This document shows, in pieces, positions 16,166 through 25,432 of a DNA stretch of 64,000 bases. Each line of letters starts with the position of its first letter. The first letter of the stretch is position 1. Both the position numbers and the translations under genes were made by a program. Source of the DNA: Sva-07 sp041685755. Lineage in GTDB: Bacteria; Actinomycetota; Acidimicrobiia; Acidimicrobiales; Ilumatobacteraceae. The DNA lies in NCBI GenBank assembly GCA_041685755.1, contig JAWLFC010000003.1:7977-71976 (forward strand), in the 5' to 3' direction. A model generated the notes under the pieces. The model was not told where the DNA came from and searched no databases. It saw only the letters and a list, made by a program, of their open reading frames with translations.

Positions 16166-17313
16166 TGGCGGGCACCGCCCGTCTCGTCGTCGAGCGCGAG
16201 CTGCGCGAGTCGTTCCGCCGCCGCTCGTTCTGGGTTGTCGTCGGGCTGTTCGTGCTGGCCAGCACGGCGTTGGTCGTCGTGCCCGAGTTCGTCGACCGGG
16301 GAGGCTCCGACGAGCGCCGCATCGGCGTCGGCGGTGAGGACGCGGCGTTCGCCGATGCCCTCGCCGAGCTGGCACCGGCATTCGATCTCGCCGTCGAGAT
16401 CGACGACGTGTCGAGTGCCGGAGCCGCCCGGGCCGGCGTCGAGGAGGGTGAGATCGACATCGCGGTCGATCTGACGACCGACCCGGTCGTCGTGATCGCG
16501 GAGTCGGCCGACTCGACGGCGGTGACGCTGGTGAGCCAGGCGGTGACGGTGTCCACGTTCAGCTCACAGCTCGCCGAGGCCGGGCTGACCGACGACCAGA
16601 TCGCCGGGGTGTTCGCCGCGTCGGACCCGGTGATCGAGGAACTGGAACCGGTCGACGACGCCCGCCAGGGGGTCGCTTCCATCGTCACGCTCGTGCTGTA
16701 CCTGATGTTGCTCCTGCTCTCGACGACGGTGGCGAACGGAGTCGCGATCGAGAAGTCGAACCGGGTCAGCGAGGTACTGCTGGCGATCGTGCCGGCGCGA
16801 CACCTGCTGTTCGGCAAGGTCGTCGGGGTCGCCATCGTCGGAATCCTGACGTTGATCGTCGGGACGCTGCCGATCGCCGTGCGCGCTGCGGTCGGGGGGT
16901 CACTGCCCGACGGCACCGGCGCGGCCGTCGCTGCCAGCGCTGCCTGGTTCGTGATGGGCCTGGCGCTGTACCTCACCGCTGCCGCAGCCCTCGGCGCGCT
17001 CGTCGATCGCCAGGAGGAGGTCGGCGCGACGATTGCCCCGCTGTCGGGAGCACTCATCGTGGCCTACTTCGTCGGTGTGACCAGCCCCGACTCGGTGGTC
17101 GCCATGGTGCTCGCCTACGTGCCGTTCACGTCACCGATGGTGATGCCGGCGCGCATCGCCCTCGGCCAGACCTCGACGGTCGAGTTGGTCCTCTCACTCG
17201 TCCTCGGTGTGGTCGCGGTCGTCGTGATGGCCCGCTTCGCCGAGCAGGTGTACCGCCGCGCGATCGTGCGCACCGGCCGGAAGCTCCGGCTCCGCCAGGT
17301 CGTGCAGAGCTGA
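16165..17313 (+). CDS. ABC-2 type exporter permease (NatB-like)
   Basis: 382 residues. The pattern is an N-terminal TM helix (RSFWVVVGLFVLASTALVVV), a large extracytoplasmic domain (about 45-170), then five or six TM helices including IVTLVLYLMLLLLSTTVANG and VAIEKSNRVSEVLLAIVPAR. The EK(S/E)NR(V/T)SEVLL segment is characteristic of NatB/YhaP permeases. It pairs with the ATPase encoded immediately upstream. The gene ends two bases before the stop of the converging P-type ATPase gene. Confidence 0.9.
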   Translation: MAGTARLVVERELRESFRRRSFWVVVGLFVLASTALVVVPEFVDRGGSDERRIGVGGEDAAFADALAELAPAFDLAVEIDDVSSAGAARAGVEEGEIDIAVDLTTDPVVVIAESADSTAVTLVSQAVTVSTFSSQLAEAGLTDDQIAGVFAASDPVIEELEPVDDARQGVASIVTLVLYLMLLLLSTTVANGVAIEKSNRVSEVLLAIVPARHLLFGKVVGVAIVGILTLIVGTLPIAVRAAVGGSLPDGTGAAVAASAAWFVMGLALYLTAAAALGALVDRQEEVGATIAPLSGALIVAYFVGVTSPDSVVAMVLAYVPFTSPMVMPARIALGQTSTVELVLSLVLGVVAVVVMARFAEQVYRRAIVRTGRKLRLRQVVQS

Positions 17314-17315
17314 CG

Positions 17316-19655
17316 TCAGGCGAGCCGGGCGCGGGTCAGGCGGGGAATGGCGATGATGACGGCCCCGGCAACGGCGACGGCGGCAGCCGAGAACCACCAC
17401 GCCGAGTTCCAGAACAGCTCCAGTTCGAAGAAGTCCCGGAGGAACGGCACCACCATCACCACGGCGTAGCCGAGACCCATGCCGATCACCAGCCCCAGCT
17501 TCCACGACTGCAACGGCCGGCTGGTGACGGCGAGCACCACGAGGCCGATCGCCAACAGCGTCAGCGTGGCCAAGCTGCGAGCCTGGTCGAGGGGCAGGTC
17601 GCTGAAGTAGCGGGCGGACTCGTACGCGGCGAGCGTGGCGGCGCCGGCGACGACGCCGGCCGGAACCGAGAACCACAGCACACGGCGCAGGAAGCCCGGG
17701 CGGACGAGGTGGACCTCGGGGGCGAGCGCCAGGAAGAAGCCGGGGATCCCGATGCTGAAGGTGCCGATCAGGGTCAGATGGCGCGGCAGGAACGGGAACG
17801 GTTCACCCAACAGACCCACCGCGAGCGTCAGGAGCACGGCGTAGGCGGCCTTGGTGACGAACAGGTTCGACACCCGCTCGACGTTGTTGATCACCTTGCG
17901 GCCCTCGTTCACGACGACGGGCAGACTGGAGAAGGCGTCGTCGGTCAGTACCAGGTCGGCGACGGCCTTGGTGGCCTCGCTCCCCGACCCCATCGAGATC
18001 CCGAGGTCGGCGTCCTTCAGGGCGAGGACGTCATTGACGCCGTCGCCGGTCATCGCGACCACGTGGCCCCGGGCCTGCAGTGCGCGCACCATCGCCTGCT
18101 TCTGCTGCGGCTTGACCCGGCCGAAGACGGTGTGGCCGTCGAGCACCCTGCCGAGTTCGGCAATGTCCTCCGGAAGCTCGCGAGCGTCGATGGCGTCGCC
18201 GACGACGTCCAGCCCGGCCCGTTCGGCGATGGCCGCCACCGTCTCGGGGTTGTCGCCCGAGATCACCTTGAGCGTCACGTCCTGTTCCGCGAAGTAGGCG
18301 AGGATCTCCGGTGCGTCCGGGCGGATCTCGTCCTCCAACTCGACGACGGCGAGCGTGCGGGCATCGGTCGGGAGGCGCCCGTCGTCGTGGGCGTGCGCCG
18401 ACACCACCACGGCCAGCAACCGCTTGCCCGCTCCGCTCAGCTGCTCGACGAGACTCCGGGCCGGGTCGTCGACGCCGAGGAGGAAGTCCGGTGCGCCGAT
18501 GTAGAACCAGCCCTGGTCGACGAACGCCGCCGCCGACCACTTGCGTTCGCTGTCGAAGGGCTCGACGTGCTCCACCGACCACGAGGTGGCGGTGCCGACC
18601 TCGGCGGCGATCGCCGCCATCGTGGCGTTCGGGGCCCGATCGGCAGCGGCGAGCGCGACGAGCGCCGCGTGTGCCTCGGCGTGATCGACCCCGGCGGCCG
18701 GGTGGAGCTGGCCGAAGCGGATGTCTCCGGTCGTGATCGTGCCCGTCTTGTCGAGGCACAGCACGTCGACGCGGGCGAGCACCTCGACCGTCGAGAGCTG
18801 CTTGGCCAACGCATTGCGACGGGCGAGGGCGATGACCCCGGCCATGAACGCGAGGCTCGTCAACAACACGAGTCCGTCGGGCACCATCGCCACCGCGGCG
18901 GCGACGGTGCCGATCAGCGCGTCCTGCCAGCGGTCCTCGGCGTCGAGCAGGTTGACGAACAGGAAGATCGACGCCACGGGGATGATCACGGTGAGCCACC
19001 GCAGGATCAGGTCGATGCCGCGGCGCAGGTTCGACTCGGCAGCGTTGAAGCGCTTGGCCTCCAGCGCCAGTTGGCTGGCGTAGCTGTCGGCGCCGACGGC
19101 GGTCGCCGCCAGCGAGCCGTTGCCCGCGACGACGAAACTTCCGGAGAGCACCTCGTCGCCGATGTCCTTGTGGACCGGCAGCGACTCGCCGGTCAGCATC
19201 GACTCGTCGAGGCGCAGACCGGTCGACTCCAGCACCATCCCGTCGACGGCGACCTGGCCGCCGAGGCGCAGCACGACGACGTCGTCGAGCACGATCGAGT
19301 CGGAGTCGATCTCGACCTGCTCGCCGTCGCGCACCACCGTGGCCAGCGGCTCGGTGACCACCTCGAGACGCCGGAGTTCGCGTCGGGCCCGGACCTCTTG
19401 CACGACGCCGATCACCGAGTTGGACAGCACCACCCCCACGAACAGGCCGTCCTGGGGGCTGCCGGCGACGAGCACGAGCACGAACAGCGTGAGCATGATC
19501 GCGTTGACGATCGTGAACACGTTCGCCGCCACGATCTGGCCGAGCGACCGATCGGGCGGGTCGGGGACGATGTTCACCTGGCCGGCGGCGACCCGCTCGG
19601 CGACCTCGGCCTCGGAGAGCCCGCGTGTGGGGGCGGCGACACGGGCGGCGTCCAT
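17316..19655 (-). CDS. CtpE-like P-type cation-transporting ATPase
   Basis: 779 residues. TGES (about 155-158) is in the A domain, the phosphorylated Asp is at about 302 in LCLDKTGTITTGD, TM4 reads VPDGLVLLTSLAF, and the hinge is MTGDGVNDVLALKDADLGIS. The PDGLVLLTS stretch and lack of heavy-metal CPC motif place it with the actinobacterial CtpE group, for which calcium uptake has been shown in mycobacteria; other divalent or monovalent ions remain possible. About 10 TM helices. ATG 19655 is preferred because the upstream ATG 19715 would overlap the start codon of the divergent gene, but that longer start (20 more residues) cannot be excluded. Confidence 0.88.
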   Translation of the reverse strand: MDAARVAAPTRGLSEAEVAERVAAGQVNIVPDPPDRSLGQIVAANVFTIVNAIMLTLFVLVLVAGSPQDGLFVGVVLSNSVIGVVQEVRARRELRRLEVVTEPLATVVRDGEQVEIDSDSIVLDDVVVLRLGGQVAVDGMVLESTGLRLDESMLTGESLPVHKDIGDEVLSGSFVVAGNGSLAATAVGADSYASQLALEAKRFNAAESNLRRGIDLILRWLTVIIPVASIFLFVNLLDAEDRWQDALIGTVAAAVAMVPDGLVLLTSLAFMAGVIALARRNALAKQLSTVEVLARVDVLCLDKTGTITTGDIRFGQLHPAAGVDHAEAHAALVALAAADRAPNATMAAIAAEVGTATSWSVEHVEPFDSERKWSAAAFVDQGWFYIGAPDFLLGVDDPARSLVEQLSGAGKRLLAVVVSAHAHDDGRLPTDARTLAVVELEDEIRPDAPEILAYFAEQDVTLKVISGDNPETVAAIAERAGLDVVGDAIDARELPEDIAELGRVLDGHTVFGRVKPQQKQAMVRALQARGHVVAMTGDGVNDVLALKDADLGISMGSGSEATKAVADLVLTDDAFSSLPVVVNEGRKVINNVERVSNLFVTKAAYAVLLTLAVGLLGEPFPFLPRHLTLIGTFSIGIPGFFLALAPEVHLVRPGFLRRVLWFSVPAGVVAGAATLAAYESARYFSDLPLDQARSLATLTLLAIGLVVLAVTSRPLQSWKLGLVIGMGLGYAVVMVVPFLRDFFELELFWNSAWWFSAAAVAVAGAVIIAIPRLTRARLA

Positions 19656-19713
19656 CTCTGCCGCAGAGTACTCAGCTCCGGCAGGCTGCGCCCGGAGCTG
19701 GTTCACTGGTGTC

Positions 19714-21414
19714 ATGACATCTGCCGACGAGGCGCTCATCGGATACGTCCGGGACTCGGTCATCGGCCGCGACGACGTGCTCGACGGCCCGTACGGTCCC
19801 CGGCCGATCATCTACGCCGACTACACCGCGTCGGGTCGCTCGCTGTCGTTCATCGAGGACTACATCCGCAACGTCGTCCTCCCGCTCTACGCCAACACCC
19901 ACACCGAGTCGTCCGGCACGGGCCTGCAGACCACGCGGCTTCGCGAAGAGGCCCGCAGCATCATCGCCCGTTGCGTCGGGGCGACACCCGACGAGCACGC
20001 CGTGGTGTTCTGCGGCAGCGGCGCCACCCACGCCATCGCCAAGCTGATCGGCGTCCTCGGCCTCAAGATCCCCTCGGCCCTCGACGACCGGTACCGGTTC
20101 GGCGACTCGATCCCCGCCGCCGAACGCCCGGTGGTCTTCATCGGCCCGTACGAGCACCACTCCAACGAGCTCCCGTGGCGCGAGTCGATCGCCGACGTGG
20201 TGATCATCGACGAGGACGCCGACGGCCACGTCAGCCTCGACCACCTCGAACGCGAGCTCGTCCGCCATGGCGACCGATCGATGCTGATCGGCTCGTTCTC
20301 GGCCGCCTCGAACGTGACCGGCATCATCACCGACACCGTGGCCGTCTCGACGCTGTTGCACGAACACGGCGCGCTGTCGCTGTGGGACCACGCCGCCGCC
20401 GCGCCGTACGTGCCGATCGACATGGGGTCGAGCGCCGACGGCAACCTCGCGTACAAGGACGCGGTGTTCATCTCGCCGCACAAGCTGATCGGTGGGCCCG
20501 GGACACCGGGCGTGCTCGTGGCCCGCAGGGAGTTGTTCGCCAACCGGGTGCCCGACGTCCCCGGGGGTGGGACGGTGCGCTACGTGAGCACCAGCGAGCA
20601 CGACTACCACCCCGAGATCGAACACCGGGAGGAGGCGGGGACGCCGGCGATCATCGAGTCGATCCGGGCCGGGCTCGTGTTCCAGCTGAAGGAGGCGGTG
20701 GGCCCCGACGTGATCGAGGCGCGCGAGTCGGCCTTCGTGCGCCGGGCGATCGAGTCGTGGGAGGCGAACCCGAGCATCGACGTCCTCGGTAGTCACGAGG
20801 CCGAGCGGCTGTCGATCGTGTCGTTCGTCATCCGCCACGGCGAGCGTCACCTGCACCACAACTTCGTCGTCGCCGTGCTCAACGACGTGTTCGGCATCCA
20901 GTCCCGCGGCGGCTGTTCGTGCGCCGGCCCGTACGGGCACCGCCTCCTCGGGATCGACCTCGACCGCTCCCACGAGTTCCAGCGCGAGATCACCCGCGGC
21001 TGCGAAGGCATCAAGCCGGGGTGGGTGCGGGTGAACTTCAACTACTTCATCGACGACGCGACGTTCGACTACATCGTCGATGCCGTGCACCTGGTCGCCT
21101 CGCACGGCGCCGCACTGCTCGACGAGTACGACTTCGAGCCCGACAGCGGCCTGTGGCACCACCGGCGGGGCACCAGGGGCCCGGCGATGAGCTTGGAGGA
21201 GATCTCCTACGCCGGCGGGTCGATGAGCTTCGTCGATCGACGACACCAGGAGACGATCGACCTCGACCGTCACCTCGCCGCCGCCCACGAGCTGTTCCAC
21301 GCTGCACGCGGCCGGGTGTCGTCACCGACACCGCACCCGATCACCAACCCCGACTTCGAGCACCTCCGCTGGTTCCCCTACGCCGACGAGCTCTCCGGCG
21401 CCCGTTCCCGATGA
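19714..21414 (+). CDS. Class V aminotransferase / cysteine-desulfurase-like PLP protein
   Basis: 566 residues, fold-type I PLP enzyme. RPIIYADYTASGRSLSFIED opens the fold, the PLP Lys is in FISPHKLIGGPGTPGVLV, and a conserved RGGCSCAGPYGHRLLGID supplies Cys near the active site. It is longer than NifS/SufS (about 400) owing to a C-terminal extension after about residue 450. It belongs to the loosely described class V group that includes selenocysteine lyase-like proteins; a desulfurase or lyase reaction is plausible but unproven. The start codon lies 58 bp from that of the divergent P-type ATPase, so the promoters must be compact or overlapping. Confidence 0.82.
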   Translation: MTSADEALIGYVRDSVIGRDDVLDGPYGPRPIIYADYTASGRSLSFIEDYIRNVVLPLYANTHTESSGTGLQTTRLREEARSIIARCVGATPDEHAVVFCGSGATHAIAKLIGVLGLKIPSALDDRYRFGDSIPAAERPVVFIGPYEHHSNELPWRESIADVVIIDEDADGHVSLDHLERELVRHGDRSMLIGSFSAASNVTGIITDTVAVSTLLHEHGALSLWDHAAAAPYVPIDMGSSADGNLAYKDAVFISPHKLIGGPGTPGVLVARRELFANRVPDVPGGGTVRYVSTSEHDYHPEIEHREEAGTPAIIESIRAGLVFQLKEAVGPDVIEARESAFVRRAIESWEANPSIDVLGSHEAERLSIVSFVIRHGERHLHHNFVVAVLNDVFGIQSRGGCSCAGPYGHRLLGIDLDRSHEFQREITRGCEGIKPGWVRVNFNYFIDDATFDYIVDAVHLVASHGAALLDEYDFEPDSGLWHHRRGTRGPAMSLEEISYAGGSMSFVDRRHQETIDLDRHLAAAHELFHAARGRVSSPTPHPITNPDFEHLRWFPYADELSGARSR

Positions 21415-21418
21415 TCCG

Positions 21419-22897
21419 CTAACCGAGCAGGGCGGCGACGACCGGCTCGAGGATCTGCTCCACGATGACCACGTTCCCGACACCGAGGGCCAGCACCGCC
21501 ACGGCCAACGCCACGACCGGGATCACGACGGCCGTCGCCGGTTCACCGACCTGTTCGGCGGCCTCGGCATCGACCGGCGGGCGGAACCACACCAGCTCCA
21601 ACACCCGCAGGAAGTAGAGCAGGGTGAGCACGCTGGCGCCGACGACGACGAGGCCGATCACCCACCGGTCGGCCTCCACCGCACCCGAGACCAGGTACCA
21701 CTTCGAGACGAAGCCGGCCGTCGGCGGCAGGCCGACCATCGAGATCGCCGCCACCGTGAATGCCGCCATCGTGATCGGCATGCGCTGTCCGAGACCGGCG
21801 TAGCCGGCGATCTTCTTGGTGCGCGCCTGCTCGAGCACACCGCCCGCCACGAAGAACATGCACGCCTTCATCGCGGCATGGTTCACCACGTGCAGCAGCG
21901 CACCGATCAACGCCATCCGGGTGCCGAGCCCGATCCCGACCGCGATGTAGCCGAGCTGTGCCACCGTCGAGTGGGCGAGCATCCGCTTGACGTCGTCCTG
22001 GCGGATCGCCATCACCGACCCCACGACGATGCCCGCCGCACCGAACCACGTCAGCATCGTCATCACGGGCAACTGGTCGGTGACGTAGCCGGTCGGGAAC
22101 ACGTCGAGCAGGATCCGGATCAGCGCATACGCCGCCACCTTCACCTGGACGGCGGCGAGGAGTGCAGCCACCGCCGGCGGCGCGTGGCTGTGCGCGTCCG
22201 GAAGCCACACGTGCAACGGGAAGATCGCCATCTTCGTGCCCAGGCCGATGACGATCAAGGCCACGGCGGCGGCCGTGGTGGGCGAGTCGGTGAGCTGCTC
22301 CAGCGCCGGGCCGACGGAGTCCATGCCGAGCGACCCGGTCGTGAAGTACACGAAGCCCACACCGAGCAGGTAGAGGCTGCTGCCCATGGTGCCGATCAGG
22401 AGGTAGCGATAGCTCGCAACGGCCGCGGCAGGACCCCCGAGCGCGATCAGTGCGTACGACGCGATCGAATAGATCTCGAGGCTGACGAACAGGTTGAACA
22501 GGTCGCCCGTGACCGCCACACCGAACAGCGCACCGAGCAGCAGGAGCACCAGGGGGTAGACGACGACACCGCGCTCGGGCTCGACACCGAAGCCGGTGAC
22601 GGTCGGGTAGACGACGACGAGCAACCCGATGACGCCGATGAGGACGGCAACGAAACCCGAGAGCGGGTCGAGCACGTACTCGATGCCGAGCGGCTGGGCC
22701 CAGCCACCCATCGCGTGGCGGAGCTCGCCGTGGTCCAGCACCCGCAGCAGACCCCACGACGCCAGCACCGTCGCGAGGGCCATCGTCGCCGCGGCGACCC
22801 ACTGCGCAGCCCGAGGCCGGAACAGGGCCGCGACGGTGGCCACGACCGCCCCGGTGAAGGGCACCATCGGCAACAGCGCCGGGATCGCGGAGTTCAT
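21419..22897 (-). CDS. Mrp/Mbh-type antiporter subunit D (MnhD/MbhH-like), cluster 1
   Basis: 492 residues and about 14 TM helices of the proton-conducting antiporter family (NuoL/M/N, MrpD). Landmarks are LFNLFVSLEIYSIASYALIA with the key Glu of TM5, KMAIFPLHVWLPDAHSHAPP (TM7-8 Lys and His) and the broken-helix Lys segment around RQDDVKRMLAHSTVAQLGYI. It is the last gene of the operon, after MnhC-like with ATGA overlap. It should translocate cations or protons in the complex. Its length equals that of MnhD in the second Mrp operon. Confidence 0.9.
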   Translation of the reverse strand: MNSAIPALLPMVPFTGAVVATVAALFRPRAAQWVAAATMALATVLASWGLLRVLDHGELRHAMGGWAQPLGIEYVLDPLSGFVAVLIGVIGLLVVVYPTVTGFGVEPERGVVVYPLVLLLLGALFGVAVTGDLFNLFVSLEIYSIASYALIALGGPAAAVASYRYLLIGTMGSSLYLLGVGFVYFTTGSLGMDSVGPALEQLTDSPTTAAAVALIVIGLGTKMAIFPLHVWLPDAHSHAPPAVAALLAAVQVKVAAYALIRILLDVFPTGYVTDQLPVMTMLTWFGAAGIVVGSVMAIRQDDVKRMLAHSTVAQLGYIAVGIGLGTRMALIGALLHVVNHAAMKACMFFVAGGVLEQARTKKIAGYAGLGQRMPITMAAFTVAAISMVGLPPTAGFVSKWYLVSGAVEADRWVIGLVVVGASVLTLLYFLRVLELVWFRPPVDAEAAEQVGEPATAVVIPVVALAVAVLALGVGNVVIVEQILEPVVAALLG

Positions 22898-23307
22898 GCG
22901 CCGGCTCCTCCGCTCGCGCCGTCTCCTCCGCTGGCGCCGTCTTCGGCGTCACGCAGCGAGAGGGCCGCATCGTCGAGCGTGCCGAACGCCCGGCGGATCA
23001 CCACGATGAGCGCGAGCGCCACGCCGATCACCGCCACGCCGACGACCAACGCGGTGAGGATGAGCAGGTGCGGCAACGGGTTGACGTAGGCATCCGGATC
23101 GGGGCCGACCGCCGGGTCGATGACGGGGACGTCGCCGTCGACGCGCACGCTGCCCTCGATGAAGAACAGGAACACCGCCGTCTGGAACAGGACGAGACCG
23201 ACGAGCTTCTTGACCAGGTGCCGCTCGGTCAGCATGGCGAACAGCCCGAGCGAGAGCAGTCCGACGACGAACAGGTAGACGTAGCGATCGGCGATGAGCT
23301 CGAACAT
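22894..23307 (-). CDS. Mrp subunit C (MnhC/NuoK-like), cluster 1
   Basis: 137 residues with three TM helices: YVYLFVVGLLSLGLFAMLTE, LVKKLVGLVLFQTAVFLFFI and LLILTALVVGVAVIGVALAL. ILTALVVGVAVIGVALALIV is the NuoK/MnhC C-terminal signature. The start ATG shares one base with the MnhB stop (TGATG), and the stop overlaps the MnhD-like start. The C-terminal tail carries two SGG-rich repeats (DGASGGDGASGGAGA). Confidence 0.9.
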   Translation of the reverse strand: MFELIADRYVYLFVVGLLSLGLFAMLTERHLVKKLVGLVLFQTAVFLFFIEGSVRVDGDVPVIDPAVGPDPDAYVNPLPHLLILTALVVGVAVIGVALALIVVIRRAFGTLDDAALSLRDAEDGASGGDGASGGAGA

Positions 23308-23744
23308 CAGCGCCTCACCTGGGCCGACAGCCGGTCGAAGATCGACAGGATCCCTCCGAACACCACGGCGCCGACGCCGAACTCGACGATCATGATGCCG
23401 AGGTATCGACGCCGCGAGTCCGTCGCAGAACCGACGTCGACCGCCGCGTAGTCGAGCAGTTGCCCACCGAACAGCATCGGCACCAACGCCGACAGCAGGA
23501 ACACCGACATCCCCACGACGAGCGCCAGGGTCCCGACGATCGGCGGGAACACCCGATCGACCAGCTTCGGGTCGATCGTCAAGCGCGCGAGCACCACCCC
23601 GACGGCGAGCACGACCCCGCCGGCGAAGCCACCGCCGGGCCCGTAGTGACCGTGCGCGATGACGTAGACGCCGAACACACCGATGAACGGCATGGTGAGG
23701 GCCGCGACGACCCGCACGTTCTCGCTCGGGTGCCGGCCGATCAC
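23307..23744 (-). CDS. Mrp subunit B (MnhB-like), cluster 1
   Basis: 145 residues, four TM helices. The MnhB signature YVIAHGHYGPGGGFAGGVV is intact. It starts at GTG 23744, overlapping the previous stop by 4 nt (GTGA). It has the usual length for MnhB and lies in the Mbh-like order B-C-D. Confidence 0.88.
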   Translation of the reverse strand: MIGRHPSENVRVVAALTMPFIGVFGVYVIAHGHYGPGGGFAGGVVLAVGVVLARLTIDPKLVDRVFPPIVGTLALVVGMSVFLLSALVPMLFGGQLLDYAAVDVGSATDSRRRYLGIMIVEFGVGAVVFGGILSIFDRLSAQVRR

Positions 23745-24271
23745 GACGTCGACCTCCGGCGGAGCACCAGCGTCGCGGCGAGGGCCGCGGTGAACACGAC
23801 GAGCGTCTCGCCGAGCGTGTCGAGCGACCGGTAGTCGGCGAGGACCGCCGTGACGACGTTCGGTGTCTCGCTGTCGGTGATCGACCGCTCGAGGAACTCG
23901 CGGGCCACACCCTGATGGGCGGGCGCGTCCGGATCTCCGCGATCGGGCAGATCGACGCTCGCCACGAGCAGGAGCCCGGCGAACAGCAGGGTGCACGGCC
24001 CGGCGATCCAGACCGCGCGACGATCCCGGCCCGCCGGACGGTCGCCGGTGGCGAAGACGGCGACGAGCAGGAGCACGCCGACGAACGCCGAGCCGAGCAC
24101 CGCCTCGACGAACGCGACGTCGGGCGCGCCCATCCCGGCGAACAACAGGGCGACGAACAGGCTGAAGGCGGCGAGCACGGCGACGGTGGCGATCATCGAC
24201 CGCACCCAGACCGCCACGACGGCACAGGCCATCAGCAGCGTGAGCAGCAACAGATCCAGCTGCCAGGTCAT
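23741..24271 (-). CDS. MrpA C-terminal domain as a separate protein (MbhD/MbhE-like)
   Basis: 176 residues. The first half is the DUF4040/MbhD fold (MACAVVAVWVRSMIATVAVL, FAGMGAPDVAFVEAVLGSAF). The second half ends with NVVTAVLADYRSLDTLGETL, the MbhE-type motif found at the end of MrpA. The homologous segment closes the 777-residue MnhA in the second operon (NVVNVILTDTRALDTLGEVI). Here the large N-terminal antiporter domain is absent, as in archaeal Mbh/Mbs complexes, where these parts are separate subunits. Confidence 0.88.
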   Translation of the reverse strand: MTWQLDLLLLTLLMACAVVAVWVRSMIATVAVLAAFSLFVALLFAGMGAPDVAFVEAVLGSAFVGVLLLVAVFATGDRPAGRDRRAVWIAGPCTLLFAGLLLVASVDLPDRGDPDAPAHQGVAREFLERSITDSETPNVVTAVLADYRSLDTLGETLVVFTAALAATLVLRRRSTS

Positions 24272-24612
24272 CGGTGATCCTCGGCATCATCGCTGTGCAG
24301 CTCGCCGTTCGAGTCCGCTGCATCCTCGTCGACCCCGCCGCCACCGCGCAGCGCGCTGCGCGCCAACGCGTGGATCGCCGTCGGATTGACCAGCAACGAG
24401 AACGCCGCGATCAGCACGAGCTGCAGGCTCCCCGGCCCGAAGCGGTTCAGGACGACGAGACCCATGAACACGAGCACGAGGCCGAGTGTCTCGGCCTTGG
24501 CCACGGCATGGGCGCGCGTCCAGAAGTCGGGAAACCGGATCAGGCCGAGCGCGCTGATCATCAGGAATGCGGTCCCTGCGATGAGGAGCGCCGCCGCGAT
24601 GACGTCGGTCAC
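24268..24612 (-). CDS. Mrp subunit G (MnhG/MbhC-like), cluster 1
   Basis: 114 residues, three TM helices. VIAAALLIAGTAFLMISALG followed by LIRFPDFWTRAHAVAKAETLG is the MnhG signature. GTG 24612 is chosen because it overlaps the MnhF stop by 4 nt and gives the family length. An acidic C-terminal tail (GGGGVDEDAADSNGELHSDD) extends beyond the family core. Confidence 0.88.
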   Translation of the reverse strand: MTDVIAAALLIAGTAFLMISALGLIRFPDFWTRAHAVAKAETLGLVLVFMGLVVLNRFGPGSLQLVLIAAFSLLVNPTAIHALARSALRGGGGVDEDAADSNGELHSDDAEDHR

Positions 24613-24875
24613 GGCGACTTCCTCGACTCGAGGTAGCGGGCGAACGCGAGCGGGAACAGGAAGGCCAGCAGCGCGTACGACAACCCGATGTCGACGAACA
24701 GTTCGGGCCGACCGAAGATGAAGCCGATCAGCATCAGCAGCACGACGCTCGACACCGCCCCGAACGAGCTCGACAGGAGTCGATCGATCACGGTCGGGCC
24801 GCGGGCGACACCGATCACCGCGGTGATGGTCAGACCTCCGACCACGAACGCGAGCACGAGCAGCAGACCGGTCAC
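24609..24875 (-). CDS. Mrp subunit F (MnhF/MbhB-like), cluster 1
   Basis: 88 residues, three TM helices. VIGVARGPTVIDRLLSSSFG and VDIGLSYALLAFLFPLAFAR fit MnhF. The GTG start at 24875 overlaps the MnhE stop by 4 nt. Too short and embedded for confident detection by length alone; the operon position E-F-G makes the call firm. Confidence 0.86.
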   Translation of the reverse strand: MTGLLLVLAFVVGGLTITAVIGVARGPTVIDRLLSSSFGAVSSVVLLMLIGFIFGRPELFVDIGLSYALLAFLFPLAFARYLESRKSP

Positions 24876-25432
24876 GACAGTTCTCCCCGGTTGACGAGAT
24901 CGAGGTCGAGCGGCGGCTGCGGGCCCTCGAGGAAGATCCCGGCGATCTTGTTCTGGAGTCGACCGGACACGAGGTCCTGCACCTGCGCCGGCGACAACGC
25001 GTGGACGAGGATGTCCTGGCCCTCGATGTCGACGGTGAGCGTGCCCGGCACGAGCGAGATCGAGTTGGCGAGTGTGGCGCGTGCCAGCGGGCTGCGCAGC
25101 TCGGTACGGAAGCGGACAGAGCACGGATCCAGCGGCATCGTCGGCGACAGCACGATCCGCGCCAGCTGGACGCTGGCGACGAGGATCCGGCCGGCCATCC
25201 ACACCACGAACGCACCGGCCCGCACGACCGCCACCGGGATGCGCCGGATCGCGACGTGGTCGCGGTCGGGCCGCAGACACACCCCGACGATGCGCGAGGT
25301 GAGCGCGGTGACGACGAGGGCGGCGATGGCCCCGGTCACCAGGAACAGCGGCTCGGTCCGGCCGGACAACGCGAACCAGAACGCGAACAGCGACACCGCC
25401 TGGACGATCGTGGTCCGTCGGACGTGCCCCAT
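24872..25432 (-). CDS. Mrp subunit E (MnhE/MbhA-like), cluster 1
   Basis: 186 residues with two or three N-terminal TM helices and a C-terminal cytoplasmic domain. The MnhE motif region is LARATLANSISLVPGTLTVD, followed by EGQDILVHALSPAQ. ATG 25432 overlaps the preceding stop (TGATG). It begins the E-F-G-A'-B-C-D block that mirrors archaeal mbhA-mbhH. Confidence 0.88.
   Translation of the reverse strand: MGHVRRTTIVQAVSLFAFWFALSGRTEPLFLVTGAIAALVVTALTSRIVGVCLRPDRDHVAIRRIPVAVVRAGAFVVWMAGRILVASVQLARIVLSPTMPLDPCSVRFRTELRSPLARATLANSISLVPGTLTVDIEGQDILVHALSPAQVQDLVSGRLQNKIAGIFLEGPQPPLDLDLVNRGELS

Noticed and set aside
17709..20792. A 1027-codon open frame on the plus strand
   Set aside because: It is antisense to the P-type ATPase and shifts through the start of the class V aminotransferase; composition is the His/Arg/Asp-rich pattern of GC-rich shadow frames and no motif is visible.
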